Positions 17,480 to 26,405 of a stretch of DNA of 64,000 bases are shown in pieces. Position 1 is the first letter of the stretch. Each line of letters opens with the position of its first letter. This stretch comes from Sphingobium sp. TCM1 (GTDB lineage: Bacteria > Pseudomonadota > Alphaproteobacteria > Sphingomonadales > Sphingomonadaceae): assembly GCF_001650725.1 (NCBI RefSeq), contig NZ_LXVX01000018.1:1-64000 (forward strand). The letters are read 5' to 3'. The notes under the pieces are model-generated. The model made no database searches, was not told the origin of the DNA, and saw nothing but the letters and a program-made list of their open reading frames with translations. The translations under genes and the position numbers were made by a program.

Positions 17480-18097
17480 TCAGGCGAACACAGTGGCCTT
17501 CTTCAGGTGGCCATAGGCCTCGATCACGCCTTGAAGCGCGCCTTCATGGCTGCGGTCGCCACCATTATGATCGGGATGATAGCGGCGGAGCAATTCGGTG
17601 TAGCGCGTCCGCAGCGCCCTGCGGTCCGCGTCGATCGGCAGGCCCATCACCGAGAGCGCCCGACGATCCTCGTTCGACAGGAACTTGCCGTCCTGCCGCA
17701 TCTGATTGTCGGCCCGCGCCTTGGCGACCCGTTCCCTGAACCTCGCCCCGATCGCGTCGAGCGGATCCTGGAAGTCCGACCATTTGGGCGGCGGACTGGC
17801 GGCGTTGGAGGAGAAGGCGCGCGTCTCCCGTTCCCAGCCCGCATAAGGGCGCTGCGCGGCGGCGATCTCCTCCGGGGACATGCCGGTGAAGAAATTATAT
17901 CCCTGGTTGAACTGGCGCACATGCTCCAAGCACAGCCAACGCCAGCGCGGGCCGTCCTGACTGGAGCGCCCATTCTCCAGCGGTGGCGCGCGGAATTCGC
18001 CCGGCTCCGGGCAGCCCTCGACCGCGCAGGGGCGGTCGCTTTCCACGCGGCCGTGAAAACGGTTGAATCGACGGGTCGAGAAGGATTCGCTGCTCAA
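17480..18097 (-). CDS. J-domain (DnaJ-family) co-chaperone with C-terminal J domain
   Basis: A 205-residue protein with the J domain at the C-terminus (about 145-203): RYTELLRRYHPDHNGGD with the HPD triad at 174-176 that stimulates DnaK ATPase. The N-terminal half has FHGRVES, cysteines at 24, 29 and 56, and WLCLEHVRQFNQGYNFF, typical of a DnaJ-like family common in alphaproteobacteria. The start used is TTG at 18097 with TCAGGA before it; the frame remains open upstream, but that DNA faces bolA. It diverges from bolA, as in many relatives. Confidence 0.86.
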   Translation of the reverse strand: MSSESFSTRRFNRFHGRVESDRPCAVEGCPEPGEFRAPPLENGRSSQDGPRWRWLCLEHVRQFNQGYNFFTGMSPEEIAAAQRPYAGWERETRAFSSNAASPPPKWSDFQDPLDAIGARFRERVAKARADNQMRQDGKFLSNEDRRALSVMGLPIDADRRALRTRYTELLRRYHPDHNGGDRSHEGALQGVIEAYGHLKKATVFA

Positions 18098-18142
18098 GAT
18101 TGTCCTGATGAAACTGTCGGCAAAGCAGCCTATATAGGCGAC

Positions 18143-18442
18143 ATGACCACCGACCTCAAAGGCCCAATGGCGGGACCGATCGCCACCGAAATCGAAGCGC
18201 GGCTGCGCGCCGCCCTGTCCCCGCAGCATCTCGCCGTCATCGACGACAGCGAAAAGCATCGCGGCCATGCAGGACATGATGGGTCGGGGGAAAGCCATTT
18301 CACGGTCGACATCATATCGGACAGCTTCACCGGCCAGAACCGCGTCGCGCGCCAGCGACTGGTCAACGCCGCGCTCGCCGACCTGCTGCGCGACAAGGTC
18401 CATGCCCTCGCCATCAAGGCCCGCGCGCCGGGCGACGCTTGA
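18143..18442 (+). CDS. bolA: BolA-family protein
   Basis: A 99-residue BolA/YrbA-fold protein. Seen: IATEIEARLRAAL, VIDDSEKHRGHAGHD with the conserved His residues, ESHFTVDIISDSF, and RVARQRLVNAALADLL. BolA proteins bind [2Fe-2S] with monothiol glutaredoxins and influence iron homeostasis and cell shape. An ATG at 18167 with AAAGG five bases upstream gives MAGPIATEI, the more usual BolA start; both starts are possible. The stop overlaps the pirin start (TGATG). Confidence 0.92.
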   Translation: MTTDLKGPMAGPIATEIEARLRAALSPQHLAVIDDSEKHRGHAGHDGSGESHFTVDIISDSFTGQNRVARQRLVNAALADLLRDKVHALAIKARAPGDA

Positions 18443-19344
18443 TGGTGACGGACCTGATCGTCCAGACGATCACCCCGACGACCCATGACCTGGGCGATTT
18501 CAAGGTGCATCGCTCGCTGCCCGTGAAGGGGCGCACCATGGTCGGTCCGTTCATCTTCTTCGACCAGGCGGGGCCGGCCCTGATCGCGCCGGGCCAGGGG
18601 GTGGACGTCCGACCGCATCCGCATATCAACCTCGCCACTGTCACCTACATGTATGAAGGGGCCTTTCTTCACCGCGATTCGCTCGGCACGGAGCAGTTGA
18701 TCGAGCCGGGCGCGGTCAATCTGATGACGGCGGGCAAGGGCATCGTTCATTCGGAACGCTCGCCGGAGGAGGACCGCGTCAAGGCATCCAAGCTTTCGGC
18801 CATCCAGACCTGGCTGGCGCTGCCCGACCGGTTCGAGGAAATGGACCCAGCCTTCGAGCATGTCGGCGAGGGCGGCCTGCCGGTGATAGACGATGGCGCG
18901 GTGCGCGCCCGCGTCATCATGGGATCGCTCTGGGGCGAAACCTCGCCCGTCACCACCTATGCGCAGACCGTCTATGCCGATATCCAGCTCGCGCCGGGCG
19001 GCCGCATCGCCATCGACCCCTCTGCGGACGAGCGCGCCCTCTATGTGTCGGGCGGCGATGCCGCGCTGGACGGCCTGCTGCTGGCGCCGCAGACACTCTA
19101 TGTCCTGCGCCCCGGCACGTCCGCCACGCTGATGAGCGTCGATGGCGGCCGCGTCGTTCTTTGCGGCGGCGAAGCCTTCACCTCGCCCCGCCATGTCTGG
19201 TGGAATTTCGTCTCGTCGACCCAGGAACGGCTGATGCAGGCGCGCGAGGATTGGGAAGCGATGCGCTTTCCGCTCATTCCCGGCGACGATCGGGAATTTA
19301 TCCCCATCCCGCAAGGCCGGCCCAAGACGGTCAGCTATCCCTGA
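18442..19344 (+). CDS. Pirin-family cupin protein
   Basis: A 300-residue bicupin of the pirin family. Metal-binding His residues lie in RPHPHINLATVTYM and FLHRDSLG, and KGIVHSERS is typical. FFDQAGP near residue 34 is the family N-terminal mark. Bacterial pirins may act as quercetin 2,3-dioxygenases or as regulators of central metabolism; the sequence alone does not decide. The start ATG at 18442 shares its A with the bolA TGA, so translation is coupled. Confidence 0.92.
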   Translation: MVTDLIVQTITPTTHDLGDFKVHRSLPVKGRTMVGPFIFFDQAGPALIAPGQGVDVRPHPHINLATVTYMYEGAFLHRDSLGTEQLIEPGAVNLMTAGKGIVHSERSPEEDRVKASKLSAIQTWLALPDRFEEMDPAFEHVGEGGLPVIDDGAVRARVIMGSLWGETSPVTTYAQTVYADIQLAPGGRIAIDPSADERALYVSGGDAALDGLLLAPQTLYVLRPGTSATLMSVDGGRVVLCGGEAFTSPRHVWWNFVSSTQERLMQAREDWEAMRFPLIPGDDREFIPIPQGRPKTVSYP

Positions 19345-19366
19345 AGCCTCCCCCTGAAGGGAAGCA

Positions 19367-20224
19367 TCACTGCACGAAGGTCAGCGACAGATTCTCGGCA
19401 TTTTTCGGAATGTCGATCCGGCTTTCGTTGATCGACGCTTCCTCGCCGGGCTTCAGCCGCGTCTTGTCGGCCTTGGTGGTCCAGCTGAAGACCAGCCGGT
19501 TCTGCCGGTCGCGCAACTGCACCAGCACCGGCGGCACCGGCAGCGCCTGCGCGCCGCTGTTCACGATCCGCGCGCCGAAGGCGAAATATTCCTCGCCCGT
19601 GGGCAGCTTGCGTCTTTCTGCCGGCTTCGACAGGTAGAAGAGCAGGTCGGGATCGCCCTCCTCCGGCACGATGCCCAGGCCCACCATCCAGGCGGGCGGC
19701 CCGAAATAATGGAGCGCGCCGCCGGCCGCCGCGACGAGCAGGAAAAAGCCTGCGGCGGCATAGGTCCAAAGCTTCAGCACGTTGCGCCGGGGCTTGGCGG
19801 GGGCGGGTGGGGCGAAGCGGCTTTCCTCCACCGGATCGACCGGCGCGCCGGCGTAGATGTCGTCGAACCGATGGTCAGCCGGTTCGTCCGGTGGGGAAGC
19901 AGCCTCCTCCTGCGGTGCGGGCGCGGCAGCGGGCACAGGTGCACCGGTGTCGGCCATGGCGGGCGGTGGCGTTCCCGCTTCGCCCTGGAACATGGTGGAT
20001 TGCGCCGCCGCCGGGGCATAGGCTGGCGGCGGCGGTTCGGGCGCTTGCGCCGGTGGAGCGACGGGCGGGGGAGCGGCCGGGGCTTCCTCCCGCACAACCA
20101 GCGCAGCGGGTTCCTGGAACCAGCTATGCTTGCACGCCGCGCAGCGGACCTGGCGGCCATCGGGACCTACGGCGCTGTCGGGTACGACATAGCGCGTCGC
20201 ACAATTGGGGCACACCAGGATCAT
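19367..20224 (-). CDS. Zinc-ribbon DUF3426 membrane protein (MJ0042 finger)
   Basis: A 285-residue protein in four parts: an N-terminal zinc ribbon with CPNC and CAAC (Cys5, 8, 28, 31), a long Pro/Ala-rich cytoplasmic linker (about 45-145), one TM helix (about 155-175), and a C-terminal DUF3426 periplasmic domain ([21 protein letters not shown]). The MJ0042 finger family is common in proteobacteria; function unknown. It diverges from ftsE-ftsX across a 156-base gap, an arrangement often seen in alphaproteobacteria, so a cell-envelope role is plausible. Confidence 0.88.
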   Translation of the reverse strand: MILVCPNCATRYVVPDSAVGPDGRQVRCAACKHSWFQEPAALVVREEAPAAPPPVAPPAQAPEPPPPAYAPAAAQSTMFQGEAGTPPPAMADTGAPVPAAAPAPQEEAASPPDEPADHRFDDIYAGAPVDPVEESRFAPPAPAKPRRNVLKLWTYAAAGFFLLVAAAGGALHYFGPPAWMVGLGIVPEEGDPDLLFYLSKPAERRKLPTGEEYFAFGARIVNSGAQALPVPPVLVQLRDRQNRLVFSWTTKADKTRLKPGEEASINESRIDIPKNAENLSLTFVQ

Positions 20225-20380
20225 GTCGCTTCATAGGCATGGCAGGGACTCGCGCGCAAGCGGCAACAATCATGGCGCGACTCGCGCGATCGCGCGGCGC
20301 GGGCTTTACGGCGGCCTGCCGGCTGTGCCATGGCTGGGCTTCGGGGCAGCAGGGAGCGCGACAGCGCCAGATCTCAAGAC

Positions 20381-21091
20381 ATGACGGCTATCGTCCAGTT
20401 CGAAAATGTCGGTCTGCGCTATGGTCTGGACAGCGAGACGCTGTCCGATGTGAGTTTCTCCCTGGCCAGCGGCGGATTCTATTTCCTGACCGGCGCTTCG
20501 GGTGCGGGCAAGACGTCGCTGCTCAAATTGCTCTACCTTGCCCAGCGGCCCAGCCGTGGCGTCATCCGCCTGTTCGGTGAGGATGTGGTCACGCTTCCCC
20601 GGAAAAGACTGCCCGGCTTCCGCCGCCGCATCGGCGTGGTGTTCCAGGATTTCCGGCTGGTCCCGCATCTGTCCGCTTATGACAATATCGCGCTGCCGCT
20701 GCGCGTCGCGGGCATGGAGGAGAGCGAGATCGACGCCCCGGTGGCCGAGATGCTCAACTGGGTCGGCCTCGGCGATCGCGGGCAGGCGCGCCCGGCGACG
20801 CTGTCGGGCGGGGAGCAGCAGCGCGTCGCTATCGCCCGCGCGGTGATCGGCCGTCCGGAGATATTGGTGGCGGACGAACCGACGGGCAATGTCGATGCCG
20901 ACATGGCCAGCCGCCTGATGACCCTGTTCGAAGCGCTCAACCGGCTGGGGACGACCATCGTCGTGGCTACCCACGACCTGCCGCTGATCGCCCAGGTCAA
21001 GGGCGCGCAGATGATGAAGCTGGACAAGGGCCGGCTCGCCGACCCCACCGGGATGCTGCGCTATCCGCCGCGGCCGCAGGACCGGCACTGA
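20381..21091 (+). CDS. ftsE: Cell-division ABC ATPase FtsE
   Basis: A 236-residue ATPase with Walker A GASGAGKTS (38-46), signature LSGGEQQ (141-147) and Walker B plus DEPTG (165-169). With FtsX it forms the type VII ABC complex that activates peptidoglycan hydrolases at the septum. The in-frame ATG at 20330 adds 17 residues without family support, so the ATG at 20381 (MTAIVQFENV) is used. Followed by ftsX with a one-base TGATG overlap. Confidence 0.95.
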   Translation: MTAIVQFENVGLRYGLDSETLSDVSFSLASGGFYFLTGASGAGKTSLLKLLYLAQRPSRGVIRLFGEDVVTLPRKRLPGFRRRIGVVFQDFRLVPHLSAYDNIALPLRVAGMEESEIDAPVAEMLNWVGLGDRGQARPATLSGGEQQRVAIARAVIGRPEILVADEPTGNVDADMASRLMTLFEALNRLGTTIVVATHDLPLIAQVKGAQMMKLDKGRLADPTGMLRYPPRPQDRH

Positions 21092-21996
21092 TGGCGGGCC
21101 ATGCCAACCGCAAGGCTGCGGCCGCCGCGCGCCATCGCCTGCTGCCGGGCGGCCGGGTTGCGGGACCGATGCCGTGGATCATCGCGATCATGATGTTCCT
21201 CACGGTGCTGGCTGCTGCTGCGGGACTGGGGCTGGGCGCCGCGGTTCGCGCGATGAGCGCGGACCTTGCGGGGCGCGCCAGCGTGCAGGTGGTCGAGGCC
21301 GACGCACTGGTGCGCGACCGGCTCTCGGCGCGCACGCTCCAGGCGCTCCGAAGCGCGCAGGATGTCCGGGCGGCCGATCCCGTCGACCCGGCGCGGCTGG
21401 CTGACCAACTCCGTCCCTGGCTGGGCGACGGGGTGAGCAGCGGCGACGTGCCGGTGCCGGCCTTGATCGACGTGACGCTGACGCCCGGCGAGGCGGATGC
21501 CAAAGTCGGTCGCCTGCGGACCCTGCTGGCGCGCCTGTCGCCGGGGCTGCGGATCGAACCCCATGCCGCCTTCCTGGCGCCGCTTGCGGGCCTGCTGGCG
21601 GCGCTGGGCTGGCTGGCGGTCGGGGTCGTGGCGCTCATGGCGCTGGCCACCGGGGCGGTTGTCGTGCTGGCGGCGCGCGGGGCGCATGACAGCCATCGCG
21701 GCACGATCGACGTTTTGCATCTCATGGGTTCGACCGACGTGCAGATCGCCCGCCTGTTCCAGCGGCGCATCGGGCTGGACGCCTTTCTCGGCAGCGCGCT
21801 GGGCTTCGCCTTTGCCGTGCTGGTCATCATCCTCATTGGCCTGCGCCTCTCGGCCGCGGGATCGGACCTTCTGGGCGCGGTGGAGATATCCCCAGGCGGC
21901 TGGGTCGTGCTCGCCATGCTGCCCGTCATGGGCGTCACGCTGGCGACGCTTACCGCGCGCTGGACGGTGCTGCGCGCGCTGGGGCGATCGCTGTGA
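21091..21996 (+). CDS. ftsX: Cell-division ABC permease FtsX
   Basis: A 301-residue permease with four TM helices: one near residues 27-50, a periplasmic domain (about 55-165) that would contact an EnvC-like hydrolase activator, then three C-terminal helices. The cytoplasmic loop DSHRGTIDVLHLMGSTDVQIARLFQRR is the FtsX coupling region. The N-terminal cytoplasmic tail is short and basic. Coupled upstream to ftsE and downstream to the YdcF gene through a GTGA overlap. Confidence 0.94.
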   Translation: MAGHANRKAAAAARHRLLPGGRVAGPMPWIIAIMMFLTVLAAAAGLGLGAAVRAMSADLAGRASVQVVEADALVRDRLSARTLQALRSAQDVRAADPVDPARLADQLRPWLGDGVSSGDVPVPALIDVTLTPGEADAKVGRLRTLLARLSPGLRIEPHAAFLAPLAGLLAALGWLAVGVVALMALATGAVVVLAARGAHDSHRGTIDVLHLMGSTDVQIARLFQRRIGLDAFLGSALGFAFAVLVIILIGLRLSAAGSDLLGAVEISPGGWVVLAMLPVMGVTLATLTARWTVLRALGRSL

Positions 21997-22523
21997 TCGT
22001 CCGTCTCGTCGCCGTAGCCCTGCTCGCCTGGATGCTGGGCTTCGCCTGGTTCGCCATCTTCCTGCCCCAGCCGCTCGACGGGCGGCAGACCGATGCCATC
22101 GTCGTGCTGACCGGCGGCGCGGGGCGGATCGACCGGGGCATTGCCCTGCTGGAGGATGGCGCGGCCAAGCGGATGCTGATTTCCGGCGTCGACCGCTCGG
22201 TCCGTCCGGTGGAGCTGGCGGCGCAATATCAGACGCCCGAACAGCTCTTCGCCTGCTGCATCACGCTGGGTCGCGAGGCGATCGACACCCGGTCCAATGC
22301 GATCGAGACCGCCCGCTGGCTGGAGCGGCGCGATTACAAGACCGTGCGGCTGATCACCACCGACTGGCATATGCGCCGATCCGCGCTGGAATTGCGCCAG
22401 GCGCTGCCCGGTCGCGTCAGCATCGTCTATGACGCGGTGCCCAGTCGCCCCAGCCTGACGGTGCTGCTGCGGGAATATAATAAATATCTGCTGCGGCGGG
22501 TGGCCGCGCTGATCGGCATCTGA
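21993..22523 (+). CDS. YdcF/DUF218-family protein
   Basis: A 176-residue DUF218 protein with an N-terminal TM anchor (about 5-25). Family strings are present: DAIVVLTGGAGRIDRGI, ISGVDRS, TRSNAIETARWL and LITTDWHMRRSALELRQAL. Related SanA/ElyC proteins act in envelope barrier function and in maintaining the undecaprenyl-phosphate pool. Start is GTG overlapping the ftsX stop, so it is the third gene of the ftsEX operon. Confidence 0.9.
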   Translation: MIVRLVAVALLAWMLGFAWFAIFLPQPLDGRQTDAIVVLTGGAGRIDRGIALLEDGAAKRMLISGVDRSVRPVELAAQYQTPEQLFACCITLGREAIDTRSNAIETARWLERRDYKTVRLITTDWHMRRSALELRQALPGRVSIVYDAVPSRPSLTVLLREYNKYLLRRVAALIGI

Positions 22524-22535
22524 CAATCCATTCCC

Positions 22536-23258
22536 ATGATAACGGCCATCCGCTCCCTCCTCTTCATGCTCGTCTTCTACAGCGGCAGCCTGGGCTTCGT
22601 CCTGTGGGCGCTGCTGTCGAGCTGGGTCGCGCCGGCGTCGGTGCAGGGCGTGGCCACCGGCTGGAGCCGCTTCCACCGCGCGAGCGCGCGCTGGCTGCTG
22701 GGGCAGAGGGTGGTGGTGCAGGGCGACCTGCCCCATGGACCCTATCTCTACATCCTCAAGCATGAGTCGATGTTCGAGACCATCGACCTGCTGTGCCTGT
22801 TCGATCGGCCGGCGATCGGGGCGAAGCGCGAATTGCTCGACATTCCGCTGTGGGGCGTCATCGCCCGCCGCTATGGCCTCATCCCGATCGAGCGCACTGC
22901 CGGGGCCAGCGCGCTACGCGCGCTGCGCGCCTCGGCCAGGGCGGCGGCGGCGGCGGGGCGGGCGGTCTGCCTCTTCCCCGAAGGCACCCGCGTGCCCCAT
23001 GGCGAGTCCCCGCCGCTCAAATCCGGCTTTGCCGGTCTCTACAGCCTGCTCGGCCTGCCGGTGGTGCCGATCGCCGTGGACAGCGGCCGGGTGTCGCCAC
23101 GCGGCCGCTTCCTGAAGCGCGCCGGCACCATCACCTACAAGGTGGGCGAGATCATCCCCACCGGCCTCGACCGCAAGGAGGCCGAAGCCAAGGTCCATGC
23201 GGCGATCAATGCGCTCAATCAGTGCGACCGGCCGAAATCGGGCTTGGCGTCGTCCTGA
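22536..23258 (+). CDS. plsC: 1-acyl-sn-glycerol-3-phosphate acyltransferase
   Basis: A 240-residue phospholipid-synthesis enzyme making phosphatidic acid. The catalytic block is KHESMFET, an HX4E form (His76, Glu81) instead of the textbook HX4D; this variant is frequent in alphaproteobacterial PlsC. FPEGTR (147-152) binds glycerol-3-phosphate, and VVPIAVDSG follows. Two N-terminal hydrophobic stretches anchor it. It is 12 bases after the YdcF gene without a clear Shine-Dalgarno. Its last 40 bases overlap the 3' end of the convergent tyrA. Confidence 0.93.
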   Translation: MITAIRSLLFMLVFYSGSLGFVLWALLSSWVAPASVQGVATGWSRFHRASARWLLGQRVVVQGDLPHGPYLYILKHESMFETIDLLCLFDRPAIGAKRELLDIPLWGVIARRYGLIPIERTAGASALRALRASARAAAAAGRAVCLFPEGTRVPHGESPPLKSGFAGLYSLLGLPVVPIAVDSGRVSPRGRFLKRAGTITYKVGEIIPTGLDRKEAEAKVHAAINALNQCDRPKSGLASS

Positions 23259-24124
23259 CCCTGTTCGATGATCGACCGGCGGATCGCGCGGGTGCGGGTG
23301 AAGAGGTTGAACAAAGCGTCGCCGTCATTCCAGCGGATCGCTCGCTGCAAGGCCGACAGATCCTCCGAAAAGCGCTGGAGCATGTCCAGCACCGCATCCT
23401 TGTTAGCCAGGAACACGTCGCGCCACATGGTCGGGTCCGACGCGGCGATGCGGGTGAAGTCGCGGAAGCCGCCGGCGGAATATTTGATGACCTCGCTCTG
23501 GGTCACATCCTCCAGATCGCTGGCGGTGCCGACGATGGTATAGGCGATCAGGTGGGGCAAGTGGCTCGTCACCGCCAGCACCATGTCATGATGCGCCGGG
23601 TCCATCGTGTCGACATTGGCGCCCACGCGCCGCCACAGTTCGGCGACGCGTTCGACAGCGGCGGGATCGGCGCCCGCAGGCGGGGTGACGATGCACCAGC
23701 GGCCCTTGAACAGGGTCGCGAAGCCCGCCTCCGGCCCGCTATTTTCGGTGCCCGCCACCGGATGCGCCGGGATGACGGTGCGGCCGGGCAGTGCGGCGGT
23801 GAGCTGCGCCAGCACGTCCGCCTTGCACGAACCCACATCGCTGACGATGGCGTCGGCCGGCAGATCGTCGGCGATCTCCGTTGCCGCGGCGCCCATGGCG
23901 CGGACGGGGACGCAGAGGATTACCAGATCGGCGTCGGTGACGGACGCGCCCGCCGTGTCGGTGATGTCGTCGCACAGGTCGATGCGCCGGGCGGTGTCGC
24001 GCACCGCCGGATCGGCATCATGGCCGGTGACGCGCACGGTCGGCATTTCGGCCCGGATCGCGCGGGCCAGCGAGGAGCCGATCAGGCCCAGGCCGATGAT
24101 GGTGACGCGGGCGAAGGGCAGCAT
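23219..24124 (-). CDS. tyrA: Prephenate/arogenate (cyclohexadienyl) dehydrogenase
   Basis: A 301-residue enzyme of tyrosine synthesis. The NAD(P)-binding loop is GLGLIG (11-16). Family strings: SDVGSCKADVL, PAHPVAGTENSGPEAGFATLF with the catalytic His-Pro region, and HLPHLIAYTIV. The ACT and chorismate-mutase domains found in other TyrA types are absent. NAD/NADP and prephenate/arogenate preference cannot be told. It follows hisC with a 4-base gap, the usual alphaproteobacterial pair. Confidence 0.93.
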   Translation of the reverse strand: MLPFARVTIIGLGLIGSSLARAIRAEMPTVRVTGHDADPAVRDTARRIDLCDDITDTAGASVTDADLVILCVPVRAMGAAATEIADDLPADAIVSDVGSCKADVLAQLTAALPGRTVIPAHPVAGTENSGPEAGFATLFKGRWCIVTPPAGADPAAVERVAELWRRVGANVDTMDPAHHDMVLAVTSHLPHLIAYTIVGTASDLEDVTQSEVIKYSAGGFRDFTRIAASDPTMWRDVFLANKDAVLDMLQRFSEDLSALQRAIRWNDGDALFNLFTRTRAIRRSIIEQGQDDAKPDFGRSH

Positions 24125-24128
24125 GGCG

Positions 24129-25238
24129 TCAGGCCGCCTCCGCCATGGCGCGCAGCTTGGCCGCGACGGCGCGGGTCTGCGCTTCGGTGCCGATGGTGAT
24201 GCGCAGGCCGTTGGGCAGCCCCTGCCCCGGCAGCCAGCGGGTGGCGAAGCCTTCGTCCCACAGCCCCTTCATCGCCGCTTCGGCGGTCAGCCTGCCGTCG
24301 AACAAGATGAGGAGGAAGTTGGTCCGGCTCGGCACCGCGCGCAGGCCGTGGTTGGAAAGGGAGGCGACCTCGCCCGCCAGCCATTCGCGCCACTGCGCGT
24401 TGTGCGCCCGGCTCTGTTCCACCCATGCCGTATCGCCGATCGCCGCGATCGCCGCCGCCTGGCCCGCCGTCGTCACGTTGAACGGCGCGCGGATGCGGTG
24501 GAGGATGTCGATGACGTCCTGACTGGCATAGCCCCAGCCGATCCGTTCGGCGGCGAGGCCGTAGATTTTGGAGAAGGTGCGCGTGACCAGGACGTTGCTG
24601 GCGGTGCGGGCCAGTTCGAGGCCGCCATCATCCTCATCCGCGTCGAGATATTCGGCATAGGCCTGGTCGAGGACGAAGAGGATGTCCGGGCGCAGCCCGG
24701 CGTGGAGCCGTGCGATCTCCGCACGGCTGGTCATGGTGCCGGTCGGATTGTTGGGGTTGGCGAGGAACACGACCTTGGTCTTTTCGGTCACGGCTGCGAG
24801 CAGCGCGTCGACGTCGGTCGCATAGTCGGCGTCCGGCGCCTCCACCGGGGTCGCGCCCACGCGCCGGGCGGCGATGTCATAGACGGAAAAGCCGTAGCGG
24901 ACGTAAAGCACCTCGTCGCCCGGCCCGGCATAGGCGCTGGCGGCGATGTGGAGCAGTTCGTCCGAGCCGGTGCCATAGATGATCCGCGCGGGATCGAGGC
25001 CATGGGCCGCGCCGATCGCCTCCCGCAGCTTCGCCGCGCCCGGATCGGGATAGGTGGCAAGGTCGGCGGTGGCGGCGATCAGCGCCGCGCGCGCCGCCTG
25101 CCCGGTGCCGAGCGGATTTTCGTTGGCGCTGAGCTTGATGAGCGGGCGGCCGTCATCGGCCGCCGACTTGCCCGGCACATAGGCATGAATGCCGAGAATC
25201 CAGTCCTTGGGTGCGGGTTTTGCAGCGATCTGTGTCAT
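24129..25238 (-). CDS. hisC: Histidinol-phosphate (aromatic) aminotransferase
   Basis: A 369-residue PLP enzyme of fold type I. Seen: [28 protein letters not shown] (159-167), DQAYAEY and [15 protein letters not shown] with the Schiff-base Lys224. It converts imidazole-acetol phosphate to histidinol phosphate; next to tyrA it may also transaminate prephenate or phenylpyruvate. The start is the ATG giving MTQIAAKP; the frame is open for 150 further codons upstream, but that part is low-complexity and unlike the family. Confidence 0.94.
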   Translation of the reverse strand: MTQIAAKPAPKDWILGIHAYVPGKSAADDGRPLIKLSANENPLGTGQAARAALIAATADLATYPDPGAAKLREAIGAAHGLDPARIIYGTGSDELLHIAASAYAGPGDEVLYVRYGFSVYDIAARRVGATPVEAPDADYATDVDALLAAVTEKTKVVFLANPNNPTGTMTSRAEIARLHAGLRPDILFVLDQAYAEYLDADEDDGGLELARTASNVLVTRTFSKIYGLAAERIGWGYASQDVIDILHRIRAPFNVTTAGQAAAIAAIGDTAWVEQSRAHNAQWREWLAGEVASLSNHGLRAVPSRTNFLLILFDGRLTAEAAMKGLWDEGFATRWLPGQGLPNGLRITIGTEAQTRAVAAKLRAMAEAA

Positions 25239-25739
25239 GGCGGGGGGCTTTAGCGGCTTTGGCGGCAAAGGCAAAGCGGCGGGACGCGGTCGATGGTTCG
25301 GCCGGTGCGGGGCGGTAGTGCCGACCGGCAGGGTCACAGCGTCGAAGTTCACACCGTCGTCGCGTGTCGCGACGCATAAGTGCGGATTTTCGGCCGCGAC
25401 GCGTCCCCGAAGCGCCCGCGACGCGCCCCTTGGGTCACGCCGGCGCGTCATGTGGGTCACGGTCGTGCGCGCGCCACGCGTCGGTCGGGTTCCAACTGGG
25501 ACAGGGACGTAAGGGCGCGGAAGCAGCGTGAACGGAGGCCGGCGCGAAGGAAGGGCGGTGTGATCCATCATGCAGGATAGATCAGGAAATTTCTGAATAG
25601 GACAGGGGGATCGGGCGGGAGCGATCGGAAGCGGGGGCGGGGGGCGGTTTGTGTGTCCGGAAGCGACCACTCGCGGGCATTTACGGCGGAACTCCATGAT
25701 GCCACAAGCGGACGTTCATGGAGGGAGTTGGACTGCGCT
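25239..25739. other. Gene-free 500-base region upstream of hisC with short direct repeats
   Basis: No convincing gene on either strand. It should hold the hisC promoter. Seen: CCGCGACGCG at 25394-25403 and 25416-25425 (22 bases apart, start to start), a related TCGCGACGC at 25367-25375, and TGGGTCACG at 25431-25439 and 25453-25461 (again 22 bases apart). The right half (25500-25650) is G-rich on the plus strand and shows no motif I recognise. Confidence 0.6.
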
Positions 25740-25955
25740 ATGACGCATGAAAGAATGGCTCAGGTGCGGCGCTGGGCGATTGCCATCACAATAGCTTTCA
25801 GTGCCTGCTTGTGGTTGACGAGCCTATCTGGCTGGCGTTGGCAGACTAGCGGATTCGAATGGTTCGTTGCGGCAGCAGCCGCGCTGTGCATGGTCAGTTT
25901 CTGGACCGCTGTCATTCTCACATTGCGCATGCGAAGGAATGCGTCTTCGAAATAG
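25740..25955 (+). CDS. Small two-TM membrane protein, unknown (71 aa)
   Basis: Not recognised. It encodes two hydrophobic segments (AIAITIAFSACLWL and WFVAAAAALCMVSFWTAVIL) with a basic C-terminal end (RMRRNASSK), so about 71 residues in the inner membrane. The ATG at 25740 has GGGAG about 12 bases upstream; ATG 25755 is an alternative. Base composition is visibly lower in GC than the flanking genes and codon choice includes AGA, ATA and CTT-type codons rare elsewhere in the window, which suggests recent acquisition or weak selection. Real coding status is uncertain. Confidence 0.5.
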   Translation: MTHERMAQVRRWAIAITIAFSACLWLTSLSGWRWQTSGFEWFVAAAAALCMVSFWTAVILTLRMRRNASSK

Positions 25956-26017
25956 CTTTGTTGCGCTATCAAGCTGATCGGCTAACGATCAACTCTGGAC
26001 GCCCAGTCTTCCGCGCC

Positions 26018-26221
26018 TCATGCCCAAATAAGGAAATCCAGCAAGGCAAATAAGCCTGTCCAGACAACGACCAACGCGTAGAAAGCGACGCTGCTTTCTG
26101 ATCTACTTATCTGGGTCGCCGCGCCGCCTGCAATCGGCAGGCGGATAGTCTGACCGCGCAATAGCATCACTGCGACAGCAGCGATTTGGGCGATAGCTAC
26201 AGCGGTAAAAAGTAAGTTCAT
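26018..26221 (-). CDS. Small two-TM membrane protein, unknown (67 aa)
   Basis: Not recognised. Begins MNLLFTAVAIAQIAAVAVML, a clear hydrophobic segment, followed by a polar loop (GGAATQISRSESS) and a second segment (AFYALVVVWTGLFALLDFLI). The pattern of TM, 20-residue loop and TM argues that it is translated. The ATG at 26221 is preceded by a weak AAGGCG. It lies tail-to-tail with the 71-residue protein in the same lower-GC patch. Confidence 0.55.
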   Translation of the reverse strand: MNLLFTAVAIAQIAAVAVMLLRGQTIRLPIAGGAATQISRSESSVAFYALVVVWTGLFALLDFLIWA

Positions 26222-26313
26222 GCGTTCGCCATAGCGCCTTGCCGGGCACGTCGGCAATGTCAGCTTTCCGCCAACCTTGGCTGGAGAACAGACGGTCCGC
26301 AATCCACCCCTTT

Positions 26314-26405
26314 CCGTCATTCGCTGCAAAGGCGGGAACCCATCTCCAGACCTTGCGCCTAGTGTCTCGTTGAGGAGATGGATCCCCGCCTCCGCGGAAT
26401 GACGG
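26314..26405. repeat. Degenerate interspersed palindromic repeat (REP-like, about 92 bp)
   Basis: The two ends are imperfect inverted copies: CCGTCATTCGCTGCAAAGGC ... on the left, and the right end, read on the minus strand, CCGTCATTCCGCGGAGGCGG. Both arms continue into GGAxCCATCTCC. The pattern CGTCATTCCCGCGAAGGCGGGAATCC is familiar from dispersed repeats in sphingomonads. This copy has accumulated mismatches. It occupies the intergenic gap between a small membrane protein and the 2-hydroxyacid dehydrogenase. Confidence 0.7.

Noticed and set aside
25653..25739. GTG-started N-terminal extension of the 71-residue protein
   Set aside because: The extra residues are polar, precede the Shine-Dalgarno-like GGGAG and show no relation to the two-TM core.
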